Source of the DNA: Streptomyces antarcticus
GTDB lineage: Bacteria; Actinomycetota; Actinomycetes; Streptomycetales; Streptomycetaceae
Reading direction: 5' to 3'
DNA: 64,000 bases
Assembly: GCF_026627255.1 (NCBI RefSeq)
Contig: NZ_JAPNLM010000007.1
Location: 186,001 to 250,000 of the forward strand
The position numbers were made by a program, and so were the translations under genes. The notes under the pieces are model-generated. The model was not told the DNA's origin. It saw only the letters and a program-made list of their open reading frames with translations, and did not search any database. Below, in pieces: positions 16,645-24,634 of the stretch. Within the stretch, counting starts at the first letter, position 1. Every line of letters begins with the position of its first letter.

Positions 16645-16954
16645 CCGGCGCCCTGTACCGCGCGGGTGGCGATCAGCGTGGCGGGGTCGGCTGCGAGGCC
16701 GCACAGTAGCGAGGCGACGGTGAATGCGCCGGTACCCAGCAGGAAGATCCGCCCACGGCCGTAGAGGTCCCCGAGCCGGCCGCCGGTGATCATCCCGAGG
16801 GTGAACGTGAGCGCGTAGGCGGCGTGGATCCACTGCGGCCGCACACGGTGTCGGCGCGGCGGGCACGTGGCGCGGTGGCGGCGGCGTTGAGGTGGCGGGG
16901 CAGCCGCTGCGCGGTGCCGGAGCCGGCGGTCACTTTCGCGGGCATGCTGGGCAT
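16645..16954 (-). pseudogene. N-terminal part of an MFS efflux pump
   Basis: Downstream of the MarR gene on the same strand, a start at 16954 or 16945 (MPAKVTAGSGTAQRLPRHLN) is followed after a frameshift by QWIHAAYALTFTLGMITGGR and LGDLYGRGRIFLLGTGAF, which are helices 2-3 with the MFS A-motif, then ASLLCGLAADPATLIATRAV. Homology ends near 16645. The C-terminal half is absent on this strand. The MarR gene ends 15 bp before it, so the intact ancestor was a MarR-pump operon. Confidence 0.75.
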
Positions 16955-16969
16955 CACCGCGGGGCCGAC

Positions 16970-17410
16970 TCACCAGGCGGGGCGGATCGGCCCCGGTGAA
17001 GTAAGGCGGGTGAGGTCGGCGACGAGTTCGCTGAAGCGTGCCTCGCCCAGCGCCTCTCGCCACGGTGCGACGGCAGTTTGGGCCGCCTGGTCGGCGGCGC
17101 GAGTGGCGGCCCAGCCGGTCTCGGTCAGCGCCAGCAGCCGCGCGCGGGCGTCGTGGGGGTGCGGGTGCCGCACAACGTATCCCTTGCGGACCAGCTCCTC
17201 GACCAGCTGGGCGGCGGCCTGCTTGGTCACCCCCAGGTGCTCGGCCAGTCCGGCCGTGGTGGCGCCGCCCAGGGAAATGCGGGCGAAGGCGAAGCCGTGT
17301 GCGGGCCGCAGGTCCTCGAATCCCTGTTGGGACACGCGAGCGTGGATCTCCTGCACCAACTGTCCGGAGAGTGCCAGCACGAGTGCGGAGAAGGCCAGAG
17401 CGTCATCCAT
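16970..17410 (-). CDS. MarR-family transcriptional regulator
   Basis: A 146-aa winged-helix dimer. The recognition region TTAGLAEHLGVTKQAAAQLV lies near residue 60, and the wing VRHPHPHDARARLLALTETG contains the conserved D-x-R that contacts DNA. ATG 17410 is selected over an upstream ATG because it gives the family N-terminus and leaves the operator region free. The divergent cupin gene and the remnants of an MFS pump downstream are its likely targets, with two dyads lying between the divergent starts. Confidence 0.9.
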   Translation of the reverse strand: MDDALAFSALVLALSGQLVQEIHARVSQQGFEDLRPAHGFAFARISLGGATTAGLAEHLGVTKQAAAQLVEELVRKGYVVRHPHPHDARARLLALTETGWAATRAADQAAQTAVAPWREALGEARFSELVADLTRLTSPGPIRPAW

Positions 17411-17412
17411 AC

Positions 17413-17453
17413 CTTGACTATAACTCGTCAAGCTGCTTGTCTTTATAGACAAG
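17413..17453. promoter_or_regulatory. two inverted repeats, likely MarR operators
   Basis: In the 67-bp gap between divergent starts lie CTTGAC-N8-GTCAAG (17413-17432) and CTTGTC-N6-GACAAG (17436-17453). The half-sites are related, as expected for tandem MarR operators. They cover both promoters, including the AT-rich TTTATA spacer. Binding is inferred from position and symmetry. Confidence 0.75.
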
Positions 17454-17477
17454 TAAGTTGTCTACCAGGAGGCTGGC

Positions 17478-17852
17478 ATGTCCTTCATCCGCAGTGACGA
17501 GGCCGTCGTGCACGAGATGCACGGTGTCCGCTTCGTTTCCTACGTCCGTCCGGGCACGGGCAGCCGGGACCTGGCCGCTTGGCGCGGCGAGATCCCGGCC
17601 GGCACGGTGGGTCCGGCCCACATGATCAGTCACGAGGAAACGTTCTACGTCCTGTCCGGTCGCCTGCGGCTCACCATCGGCGGCGAGAGCGCCGAACTCG
17701 GCGCCGGTGACGCGGCGGTGGCTCCGGCAGGGTCCGAGCTGGCGGTTGCCAATACCACCGACCAGCCCGCGCACATGTGGGTCACTACACGGGCCGGGCT
17801 CAGCGCCAAGCTGGCCGACGGCAGCACCATCACGCCGCCCTGGACGCGTTAG
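17478..17852 (+). CDS. cupin-domain protein
   Basis: A 124-aa single-domain cupin. The first cupin motif has GPAHMISHEETFYVLSGRLR, supplying two His and a Glu for a metal, and the second has ADQPAHMW-type His (TTDQPAHMW). Such small cupins are metal-dependent enzymes or sensors; the substrate is unknown. GGAGG at about 17468 precedes ATG 17478. It is divergent from a MarR gene and shares its operators, so it is probably derepressed by the MarR ligand. Confidence 0.85.
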   Translation: MSFIRSDEAVVHEMHGVRFVSYVRPGTGSRDLAAWRGEIPAGTVGPAHMISHEETFYVLSGRLRLTIGGESAELGAGDAAVAPAGSELAVANTTDQPAHMWVTTRAGLSAKLADGSTITPPWTR

Positions 17853-17939
17853 ACCGACAGAGGGCCGGTGGTCACGCCTTCCGGGTCAGTGCCGCCTCGG
17901 TCACCACCGTGCCGTCTGCCGTCTGCCGTATGCCGTCCG

Positions 17940-17967
17940 CTGCCCGGCAGGTTGACCTGCTGGGCAG
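17940..17967 (+). terminator. hairpin terminator after the cupin gene
   Basis: CTGCCCGGCAGG, loop TTGA, CCTGCTGGGCAG: 11 of 12 bases pair. It is 88 bp past the cupin stop and has no U-tract. Confidence 0.65.
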
Positions 17968-18026
17968 TCGGCCGTGAGCGGGATGTGCCGGGTGCCGATA
18001 TCGGCGGGTCCACGTACGTGTCGCGT

Positions 18027-18095
18027 GACCGGTCGACCGGTCGACCGATCGACCGATCGACCGATCGACCGATCGACCGATCGACCGACCGACCG
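18027..18095. repeat. 8-bp tandem repeat, unit GACCGATC
   Basis: Eight consecutive copies plus a partial one: two GACCGGTC, five GACCGATC, one GACCGACC, then GACCG. Units contain the palindromic cores GATC and GGTC/GACC, so the array can fold or recombine. It lies in a gene-free gap. Confidence 0.95.
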
Positions 18096-18130
18096 CCGGG
18101 CGGGGAGCAGGGGGATACATGGAGTGGGTC

Positions 18131-18163
18131 GGGGGCCGGGGGCCGGGGGCCGGGGGCCGGGGC
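18131..18163. repeat. G-rich 7-bp tandem repeat, unit GGGGGCC
   Basis: Four exact copies followed by GGGGC on the plus strand. Five-G runs separated by CC could form a quadruplex. It lies 36 bp after the 8-bp array and just before the DUF4241-like pseudogene. Confidence 0.85.
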
Positions 18164-18179
18164 TGAGGCTGCCGGGTGC

Positions 18180-18852
18180 CTGGAGGCGGCTTTCACGCCC
18201 GGCGCCCGCCTCGGGACGGGGTACGACGATCCGACAACGCCCGTCATCGTGACGCGCATCGAGGAGGTGGCCGAGATGCGCGTGCCCAGCGGCCGTCTCG
18301 TTGTCGATGCGCCTTGGGACGACGACGACACCTACAGGTACGCGCGAGGGGTGCCGACGAGGCCCCCGACGGGAACTGGCGGTGCGGATTCCCCCGGGCG
18401 TCTACCGGGTGGAGATCGCGTGGACGGCGGGCCCGTACGAGTTCTTCGGTGAGCGGTTCGACGGCGTTGAGTGTGCCGCGACCCGCCCGTGCGTCAGCAA
18501 CGATCACGTGGCCGGGTGGGAGGTGGGTCTGGGCGTCGACGACGACGTCGACGGGCTTCGGCCGGGCGAGGTACCCCGCTTCGGCGCGGACGCCAATGTT
18601 GGCTGCTTCGCCGACGCAGGTGCGTGGACGACTCTGTGCGCGCCCTTTCGCACGCGCGTGGACGGCCGTTGGGAGCCGCGAGACCGAGGGCGTCTGCCGG
18701 ACGGGTGCGAGCGGATCAGTGACAAGTCGCGACAAGCCGATCTGGTCACGTTCACGGCCCAGTCGGGCGGCGTCGTCTGGCTGGGCCGTACCGCGACCGG
18801 CGACGTGGCCACGATCGTCGTCACCATCGGTATGACCGGCGCCAAGGCCTGA
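18180..18852 (+). pseudogene. DUF4241-like gene with a frameshift
   Basis: The 5' part (EAAFTPGARLGTGYDD, VTRIEEVAEMRVPSGRLVVD and APWDDDDTYRY) is in one frame up to about 18355. The rest (ELAVRIPPGVYRVEIAWTAG, WEVGLGVDDDVDGL, GCFADAG and DLVTFTAQSGGVVWLGRTA) is in another to the stop at 18852. The join falls in the run of Cs at about 18362-18366, which suggests a slipped base. Together they give a full-length protein of the type I recall as DUF4241, function unknown. If the sequence is correct, the gene is broken. Confidence 0.65.
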
Positions 18853-19078
18853 CACGGCACCCGCACGGGGCTTGGAGCTGGAGTTCGCCGGGCCTCCACA
18901 CTCCCTTGAAGGCCCAGGCGAGGTGTCCGCCGACGGGCATCCCCGCCCGGTCTGGACGAGTGAGGGACGATGATCTCCTGAGCAGGTTCGTCGTCCCCCC
19001 TGCCGGCGTCCGCGCGGGTCCGGAAGAGTGGGGTTCGTCCGCTCCTGGGGACGCAGGGCAGGGGAGAGAGCGGGCGGA

Positions 19079-19345
19079 ATGAGCACAGCTGATGAGTGGG
19101 TGTACTGCGGTGACGAGGGCCATTTGGTCCGGCCGGTGCCCGGGCGGTTGTACGTGAGGCTGACGGGCGGACCGCTCGACGGCCAGCTCCTCGACGTCAC
19201 CAACCTGCCCGACCAGGAGCGGGTGGACGGTGTGCTTCTGGCCACGGATCGGGGCCTGTTCGGGCCCGGCGGGCGTGCGCTCTACAGTCCCGCGGAGCCC
19301 GCCGACCGGGAGGGCCCGTTCCTCTGGGACGGCGACACTCCCTGA
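19079..19345 (+). CDS. conserved hypothetical protein
   Basis: An 88-aa acidic protein (MSTADEWVYCGDEGHL start) with a compact beta-rich pattern (RLYVRLTGGPLDGQLLDVTN) and GPFLWDGDTP end. GGGGAGAG lies about 12 bp before ATG 19079. I recognise no family. Codon use is typical of the organism and it stands alone. Confidence 0.6.
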   Translation: MSTADEWVYCGDEGHLVRPVPGRLYVRLTGGPLDGQLLDVTNLPDQERVDGVLLATDRGLFGPGGRALYSPAEPADREGPFLWDGDTP

Positions 19346-19937
19346 CCGCTCCCAGGTCGCTCTCGGACCACTTCCTTCGCGCTGGCGGGGCTTACCGTCC
19401 CCGCGGCCCGCGAGCAGGTCGAGGAGCAGGCCGTTCTGCAACAGGGCCGGCTTTCCCTTTCGGCCGCGGGCGGGCTCGGACACGGTTAAGGTCATGATCA
19501 ATCCGTGCCGACATGGGTGCGCGGGACAGGACCGGTTCCCAGGCGCTCTGGAACATGACCGGACCGCCTCCGGCCCCGGTGCTCCGACGGAACACCGGGG
19601 CCGCGCTGTGTACCCCGCCCTCAGAAGCGTGGCACAGCAGGACCCGCCGAGAATGCTGCGGAGCCGAGGGCTACGGCCTGGAGGTCTGACCCCCGGCCGG
19701 ATGATCTGCTGGAGCCGGCCGCCGTAGACCGCGGGCAGCCCCACGTGACGCAGGGTGTCGGACACCGTGAGAGCGATGGGCACGAGCCACGTCGCCACGT
19801 CTCTGGTCGACCTCGACGCCGCCGAGGATGTGGCGCGGACGCTCGGCCGACTGGTGAGGGTGCGGCCGGTGCCTTCGTATCTACGTATCCCCGTATCATC
19901 CGGCAGCGGGAACGGCCGGCCGAGAGGAAGCACCTTC
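19346..19937. other. gene-free gap with a strong hairpin
   Basis: About 590 bp without a convincing gene. It contains one strong dyad (19571-19603) and, near the end, TACGTATCCCCGTATCATCC just before the next gene's ribosome binding site. Confidence 0.5.
19571..19603. terminator. 11-bp-stem hairpin
   Basis: CGGCCCCGGTG, 11-nt loop, CACCGGGGCCG. The stem is perfect. It lies 226 bp after the 88-aa gene and can act as a terminator in either direction. Confidence 0.6.
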
Positions 19938-21074
19938 ATGTCCTGGAGCGAGGTGTCGGGCGGGCAGCTCGCCGAGCTCGCCGCGTTCGCACTGGAGTAC
20001 GCGGGTGACGCGCCGGTGGCGGGCGCGGGCGCCGGTGCTGGTACGGGCGCAGGAGCCGGCGTCCGAGACGTGTTCCTGTTTGCCGACGACATCGCGGACC
20101 GGTACCTGTACACCTTCGCGGACCTGGCCGAGGCCCGCGAGCACCTGGCCGACCCGACCCACGGCTACCTCCGGTGCGCGCTGGCCTGGCGACCCGGCCC
20201 GGACGTGCTCGCCGTTCAGGCCCAGGAGATCGGGAGCAGTACGTCCTTCACGCTGACCCGGCGCCGCTTACCGGAAGGGCCGGCCGGCGAGGTCGTACGC
20301 ACCGAGGGGACGCGAGCGGTGCTGCCGCCCTCGGGAACGGCGGCGAAGACGAAGGCGGACCCGGAGCCTGAGCCGGGCGATCCGGCGGATCCGACGGAGT
20401 CGGCGGACCTGGCGGAGCTGGAAGGCGCGCTCGAGCGGGCCGTCGACTCCGGGGAGGGGCTGGTGAAGGCGGAGGACCGGCTGCGGAGGTGGGCCGGCCC
20501 GGGGGGCGAGGAGGGCTGGGAGGCTGCCGAGAGGTGGTTGCGCAGCCGCTTTCCGATCGAGGACGCGTACGAGGGCGGGTACGAGGACGCGTACGACCCG
20601 GCGGACGACGCGTCTCCGGAAGGCGCCTCGGAAAGCTCCCTGGGCGGGGTCCGCACGCCTGGGCGGTACGTGATCACCTTCCGCGAGGGCGACGCCCCGA
20701 CACCGACCGGCCCGGTCGCGGCCCTCGCCGCATGGGACCGGGTCGCCCGGGAGGCCCGCGAGGTGCTGGGGCTGTCGGCGGGCGCGCCGGACGAGACAGC
20801 CGTGGCCCATCCGGTCACGGGCGTCCGCCTGGCCCTGGACCGGACGTCGGGCCGGTACGAGGTGTCCCTACCCCTTACGGGTGACACCGTGCCGCCGACA
20901 GTGGCGCTGGAGCAGCTCTGCCAACTGGCGCTGAGCGTCCAGTTGGAGACCGGCCTGCGCGCCGTCGACCCGCAGGCCGGCCTGTACGTCGACCAGCTCG
21001 GCGGGGCGAAGTGGGCACGCCGGTTGAGCCTGTTCGCCCGAGCCGTCCGTTCGTTCCGCCCGGGCCCCTCGTGA
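19938..21074 (+). CDS. hypothetical acidic protein with a TTA codon
   Basis: A 378-aa soluble protein I do not recognise. ATG 19938 follows GAGAGGAAG. Residues 30-48 are a Gly/Ala low-complexity run, 130-160 a charged Pro/Glu stretch, 205-225 tyrosine/acid repeats (EDAYEGGYEDAYDPADDA), and the C-terminal 130 residues look globular (GRYVITFREGDAPTPTGPVA onward). Leu codon TTA at 20268-20270 (in RRRLPEG) makes translation dependent on the bldA tRNA, implying late or aerial-growth expression. No neighbour suggests a role. Confidence 0.75.
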   Translation: MSWSEVSGGQLAELAAFALEYAGDAPVAGAGAGAGTGAGAGVRDVFLFADDIADRYLYTFADLAEAREHLADPTHGYLRCALAWRPGPDVLAVQAQEIGSSTSFTLTRRRLPEGPAGEVVRTEGTRAVLPPSGTAAKTKADPEPEPGDPADPTESADLAELEGALERAVDSGEGLVKAEDRLRRWAGPGGEEGWEAAERWLRSRFPIEDAYEGGYEDAYDPADDASPEGASESSLGGVRTPGRYVITFREGDAPTPTGPVAALAAWDRVAREAREVLGLSAGAPDETAVAHPVTGVRLALDRTSGRYEVSLPLTGDTVPPTVALEQLCQLALSVQLETGLRAVDPQAGLYVDQLGGAKWARRLSLFARAVRSFRPGPS

Positions 21075-21184
21075 TGGTGACCGGGCGGTTCGGGGCCGGA
21101 CGCTGACCCCAGGCGCATCCCCGTGGCCGCCCCCGTCCAGTCGGCGGGCACCCAATGGAAGTCAATCCGAGGAGTTCGGCATGG

Positions 21185-21371
21185 GTGTTTTCGTGGTGCG
21201 AACAGGGCTGTCCGTGTAGCGTCAGCGTCAGCTGTCATGGTTCCGAAGTACCGGTCACCCGTGAGCGCAAGTTTCACGGGTGATTTTGCTGTTCAGCGTC
21301 TCTGAGGACCAGGGCGATCACCTCCGGCTCCCGCACGGTGCGGGACCGGTTTCTAGTCCCTTGGAGGACAC
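21185..21371 (+). promoter_or_regulatory. structured leader of the cold-shock gene
   Basis: A leader of up to about 150 nt with two stem-loops. The first is TCACCCGTGA (21255-21264) pairing with TCACGGGTGA (21274-21283), followed by TTTTGCT. The second, CCCGCAC/GTGCGGG at about 21330-21345, ends 18 bp before GGAGG. Long structured leaders are typical of csp mRNAs and act in temperature-dependent stability and translation. Confidence 0.6.
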
Positions 21372-21575
21372 ATGGCCAGCGGAACCGTCAAGTGGTTCAA
21401 TTCGGAAAAGGGCTTCGGCTTCATCGAGCAGGACGGCGGCGGCCCGGACGTCTTCGCCCACTACTCGAACATCGCCAGCTCCGGCTTCCGTGAGCTCCAG
21501 GAAGGCCAGAAGGTGAACTTCGACGTCACCCAGGGCCAGAAGGGCCCCCAGGCGGAGAACATCACCCCCGCCTGA
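21372..21575 (+). CDS. CspA-family cold-shock protein
   Basis: A 67-aa single cold-shock domain that binds single-stranded RNA and DNA. It has RNP1 (KGFGFIEQ) and RNP2-like (VFAHYSNI) motifs with the conserved aromatic residues, and the KWFNSEKG start. GGAGG at 21363 precedes the ATG. It is monocistronic, with a long leader and a strong hairpin after the stop. Confidence 0.95.
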   Translation: MASGTVKWFNSEKGFGFIEQDGGGPDVFAHYSNIASSGFRELQEGQKVNFDVTQGQKGPQAENITPA

Positions 21576-21627
21576 GCTTTCCCCGCTCATGACGGGCGCC
21601 GCGGTCTCAGCGGCGTTGCCGTATGAA

Positions 21628-21658
21628 AGCCCGGCCGGCGCGGTTTGCCGGCCGGGCT
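21628..21658 (+). terminator. terminator after the cold-shock gene
   Basis: AGCCCGGCCGGC, 7-nt loop, GCCGGCCGGGCT: a perfect 12-bp stem 52 bp past the stop. Confidence 0.8.
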
Positions 21659-21739
21659 CCGGCATGTGCGGCTCGGGCTCCGGCTCGCGGGAGAGGGGAG
21701 GCCGAAGCGGGCTTTCCTCGCCTTTGCGACACTGGTCGG

Positions 21740-22012
21740 GTGACGGACAGCGAACGGCAGACGGGCCGCCGCCTGGAGCGGGCGATCCTGGAACTGCTGG
21801 AGCGGCGTGGCCCGACCGCGACGATCTGCCCCTCCGACGCCGCCCGGGCCGTGTACGACGGGGACGGCGACGGCTGGCGCGCGCTCATGGAACCGGCCCG
21901 GCAGGCGGCCCGGCGGCTGGTCGCGACCGGCGAAGTGGAGATCACTCAGGCAGGCCGCCCCGTCGAGCCGGCGGGGGCACGCGGTCCGATCCGCATCCGC
22001 CGCGCCCCCTGA
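21740..22012 (+). CDS. DUF3253-domain protein
   Basis: A 90-aa protein. A winged-helix-like core (RAILELLERRGPTATICPSD, then DAARAVY) and the C-terminal ARRLVATGEVEITQAGRPVE match DUF3253, a small family with a presumed helix-turn-helix fold and no known function. GTG 21740 is taken as the start, since the earlier in-frame sequence overlaps the csp terminator. The family call is from memory of the pattern. Confidence 0.75.
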   Translation: MTDSERQTGRRLERAILELLERRGPTATICPSDAARAVYDGDGDGWRALMEPARQAARRLVATGEVEITQAGRPVEPAGARGPIRIRRAP

Positions 22013-22133
22013 CACGACCCGCCCGGACCTGACGCGCGATCGTCCGGCGGGATCGGGCCGGAGCTGTGGTCGGGTGCCCCCGGGATCCGCGGTGGGAGGG
22101 TTGACCGGGGCCGAGGCTGGGCAGCCGCTGGCC

Positions 22134-22445
22134 GTGAGCTCGAAACCCAGGCCGGCCACGACCCCCGACGGGCACCACGTCGTCATCGACGGCCGCCGGT
22201 GGCGTGCCACCGATCCGGCCCTGGACGAAGACGCCGGAGCACGGCTGCGCGTCCACTTGATGGCGGCACGGCGCGCGGTCGGCGCAGCCCGCCGCGCCGA
22301 CGACCCGCAGGCCGAACGCGCCGCCCGGGACCGGGTGCAGACGGCGAAGGTGGCGCTCGGGGAACGTGGCGTCCCCTGGTGGGAGCAGAGCGCGGAGGAG
22401 CGGCGCGCCCGCTGGACGGAGGGACTGGCCGCGCTCGACGCATGA
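22134..22445 (+). CDS. conserved hypothetical protein
   Basis: A 103-aa protein containing DGHHVVIDGRRWRATDP, a charged helix (RLRVHLMAARRAVGAARRA) and the ending VPWWEQSAEERRARWTEGLA. This pattern is widespread in Streptomyces without a known function. Start is uncertain: GTG 22134 is preferred, but in-frame GTG 22092 and TTG 22101 also exist. The stop codon lies inside a 12-bp tandem repeat. Confidence 0.7.
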   Translation: MSSKPRPATTPDGHHVVIDGRRWRATDPALDEDAGARLRVHLMAARRAVGAARRADDPQAERAARDRVQTAKVALGERGVPWWEQSAEERRARWTEGLAALDA

Positions 22446-22489
22446 CCCGGCGCATGACCCGGCGCATGACCCGGCGCGCGACCCGGCGC
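22442..22489. repeat. 12-bp tandem repeat over a stop codon
   Basis: ATGACCCGGCGC occurs three times in a row (22442-22477) followed by a variant GCGACCCGGCGC. The first copy supplies the TGA stop of the preceding gene. Since 12 is a multiple of 3, copy-number change would not alter the frame. Confidence 0.9.
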
Positions 22490-22933
22490 GCAAGGGGACC
22501 GTGCGGGCGTACGAAGCCTCGTGCGGGGCCCGCACGGCACCCCGGACGTCTGGGCGGATACCGGCGAGGCCGTCCCCGTACGTCTGGCCGGTATCCGACC
22601 GTGACGCGGGCTTCCAGCACGGCTCAGGCGCCCCTCACCGGCAGCCCCACAGGGTGACGGCCCTTGAACGCCTCCGGGGTCGCGTCGCGTCCGGTCACCC
22701 TGCGCACCTGCCGTCAGGGAGGACAGGCGGGCGGGGAGGACCGGCGGTCACGAGGTCCGGCCGTCCGGCCGTCTCCGCGGTTCCGCCGTGCCCGGCACGG
22801 CGTACGTGTTCCAGCCTCGGGCCCTCGCCCCGGTCGCGCACCTTCGGGCCGGCGTCGCGGTACGGGCGTTCGAGCCGGACGGGACGGCCGCGTCGGCCCT
22901 GGTGGGCACGGGCCGGGTTGCTTGGATGTGGCC
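22490..22933. other. gene-free gap before the photolyase
   Basis: About 440 bp with no supported gene; the open frames are arginine/proline-rich. It should hold the promoter of the photolyase operon, but I see no clear -35/-10 pair. Confidence 0.45.
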
Positions 22934-24439
22934 ATGAGTCCAGTGCACTGGTTGTTCGGCGACCAGCTCGGCCCGCACTTCACCGCCACCGCCGCCGGCG
23001 GGAGGCCGCGGAACACCCAATGGCTGCTCATCGAGTCCCGGGCCGTCTTCCGCCGCCGCCGGTTCCACCGGGCCAAGGCCCATCTGGTCCTCAGCGCCAT
23101 GCGCCACCGGGCCGCCGACCTCGGCCACAGCGCGCGGTACGTCGAGGCGGAGACCTACCGGGAAGGCCTGGCGCGCGCCGTGGGTGACGCACCCGTCTCC
23201 GTGCACCACCCCACCTCCCGCGCGGCCCTCGCGCTGGTGGACTCGCTGCCGCAGGTCACGGTCCACCCGGCCCGCGGGTTCCTGGTCGGCCACCGGGAGT
23301 TCGCCGACTGGGCCGCACGGCAGAAGGGCCGGCGGCTGCTCCAGGAGAACCTCTACGAGCACACCCGGCGCACCCACGACATCCTGATGGAAGGGGACCG
23401 GCCGGCCGGCGGCCGCTGGAACCTCGACCACGACAATCGCGAGCCCCCGCCCCGCGGCCGGGCCACCCTGGGCGCGCCGGGGCCGTACCGGCCCCGGGAG
23501 GACGAGATCGACGAGGGCGTCCGGCGGGACCTGGACCGCTGGGAACGCGAGGAGGGCATCACCTTCGTGGGCCGCGACGGCCCGCGCCTGTTCCCCGCGA
23601 GCCGCCGCGAGGCGCTGGCCGCGCTCGACCACTTCGTCACGCACCGTCTCGCCGGCTTCGGCGCGCACGAGGACGCCATGCTGGCCGCCGACCCCGTGAT
23701 GAGCCACAGCCTGCTGTCCTCCTCCCTCAACCTCGGGCTCCTCGATCCGTGGGAGTGCGTGAGCCGGGCCGAAGGCGCCTGGCGGGCCGGGCTCGTTCCG
23801 CTCAACAGCGCCGAGGGGTTCGTCCGGCAGGTCTGCGGCTGGCGCGAGTACGTGTGGAACCTGTACTGGCACCTCGGCGAGGAGTACCGGCACCGGAACG
23901 ACCTGCACCACACGGCGCCCCTGCCCGCGTGGTTCGCGGAGCTGGACGCGGACGCGCCCGGGGCCCGCTGCCTGTCCACCGTGCTGGCGCAGGTCCGGGA
24001 CACGGGGTGGACGCACCACATCCCCCGGCTGATGGTCCTCGGCAGCCGGGCGCTGCAGCAGGGCTGGGAACCGGCGCAGGTGACGGACTGGTTCCACCGC
24101 TGCTTCGTCGACGGCTACGACTGGGTGATGCTGCCGAACGTGGTGGGCATGTCGCAGTACGCGGACGGCGGGCTGATGACCACCAAGCCCTACACCTCCG
24201 GCGGCGCCTACATCCACCGGATGAGCGACCTGTGCGGGGGCTGCCGGTACCGGCCCGGTGACCGTACGGGGGAGCGGGCCTGTCCGTACACCGTCGGCTA
24301 CTGGTCCTTCCTGGACCGGCACCGCGCACGGCTGGAGGGGAACCCGCGCATGGCCCAGGCCGTACGGGGGCTGGACCGGCTGGCGGACGTGGCGCAGGTC
24401 GTCCGGGCCCACCGCGACGCGGGCGACGGCCCGCCCTGA
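22934..24439 (+). CDS. iron-sulphur cryptochrome/photolyase (FeS-BCP, PhrB type)
   Basis: A 501-aa flavoprotein of the bacterial (6-4) photolyase class. The N-terminal Rossmann-like domain begins SPVHWLFGDQLGPHF. The C-terminal FAD-binding helical domain contains RQVCGWREYVWNLYW, the family GMSQYADGG and KPYTSGGAYIHRMSD. Cys346, Cys434, Cys437 and Cys450 have the same spacing as the [4Fe-4S] ligands of Agrobacterium PhrB (350, 438, 441, 454). ATG 22934 gives the family start. It repairs UV (6-4) photoproducts by light. A spore-photoproduct-lyase-like gene follows by about 195 bp on the same strand. Confidence 0.9.
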   Translation: MSPVHWLFGDQLGPHFTATAAGGRPRNTQWLLIESRAVFRRRRFHRAKAHLVLSAMRHRAADLGHSARYVEAETYREGLARAVGDAPVSVHHPTSRAALALVDSLPQVTVHPARGFLVGHREFADWAARQKGRRLLQENLYEHTRRTHDILMEGDRPAGGRWNLDHDNREPPPRGRATLGAPGPYRPREDEIDEGVRRDLDRWEREEGITFVGRDGPRLFPASRREALAALDHFVTHRLAGFGAHEDAMLAADPVMSHSLLSSSLNLGLLDPWECVSRAEGAWRAGLVPLNSAEGFVRQVCGWREYVWNLYWHLGEEYRHRNDLHHTAPLPAWFAELDADAPGARCLSTVLAQVRDTGWTHHIPRLMVLGSRALQQGWEPAQVTDWFHRCFVDGYDWVMLPNVVGMSQYADGGLMTTKPYTSGGAYIHRMSDLCGGCRYRPGDRTGERACPYTVGYWSFLDRHRARLEGNPRMAQAVRGLDRLADVAQVVRAHRDAGDGPP

Positions 24440-24634
24440 GGCATCCGCGGGCGCGCCCCGCCGGTGCGGCATCGGGCCACCTACAGTGGAAGACCAGCCG
24501 GGGCGAGTACGGACCGGGCTCCCCGTCCCCCGGGCTCCGGTCCCCCGGGGCTCCCCATCCCGGGCTCCCCATCCACAGCCCCCCAGCCCGGCCCCCTCGC
24601 GGGGCCGACCGCGACAGATCCGCAGGAGACGCAC

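Noticed and set aside
18027..18095. CRISPR array
   Set aside because: The units are 8 bp with no spacers and no cas genes nearby.
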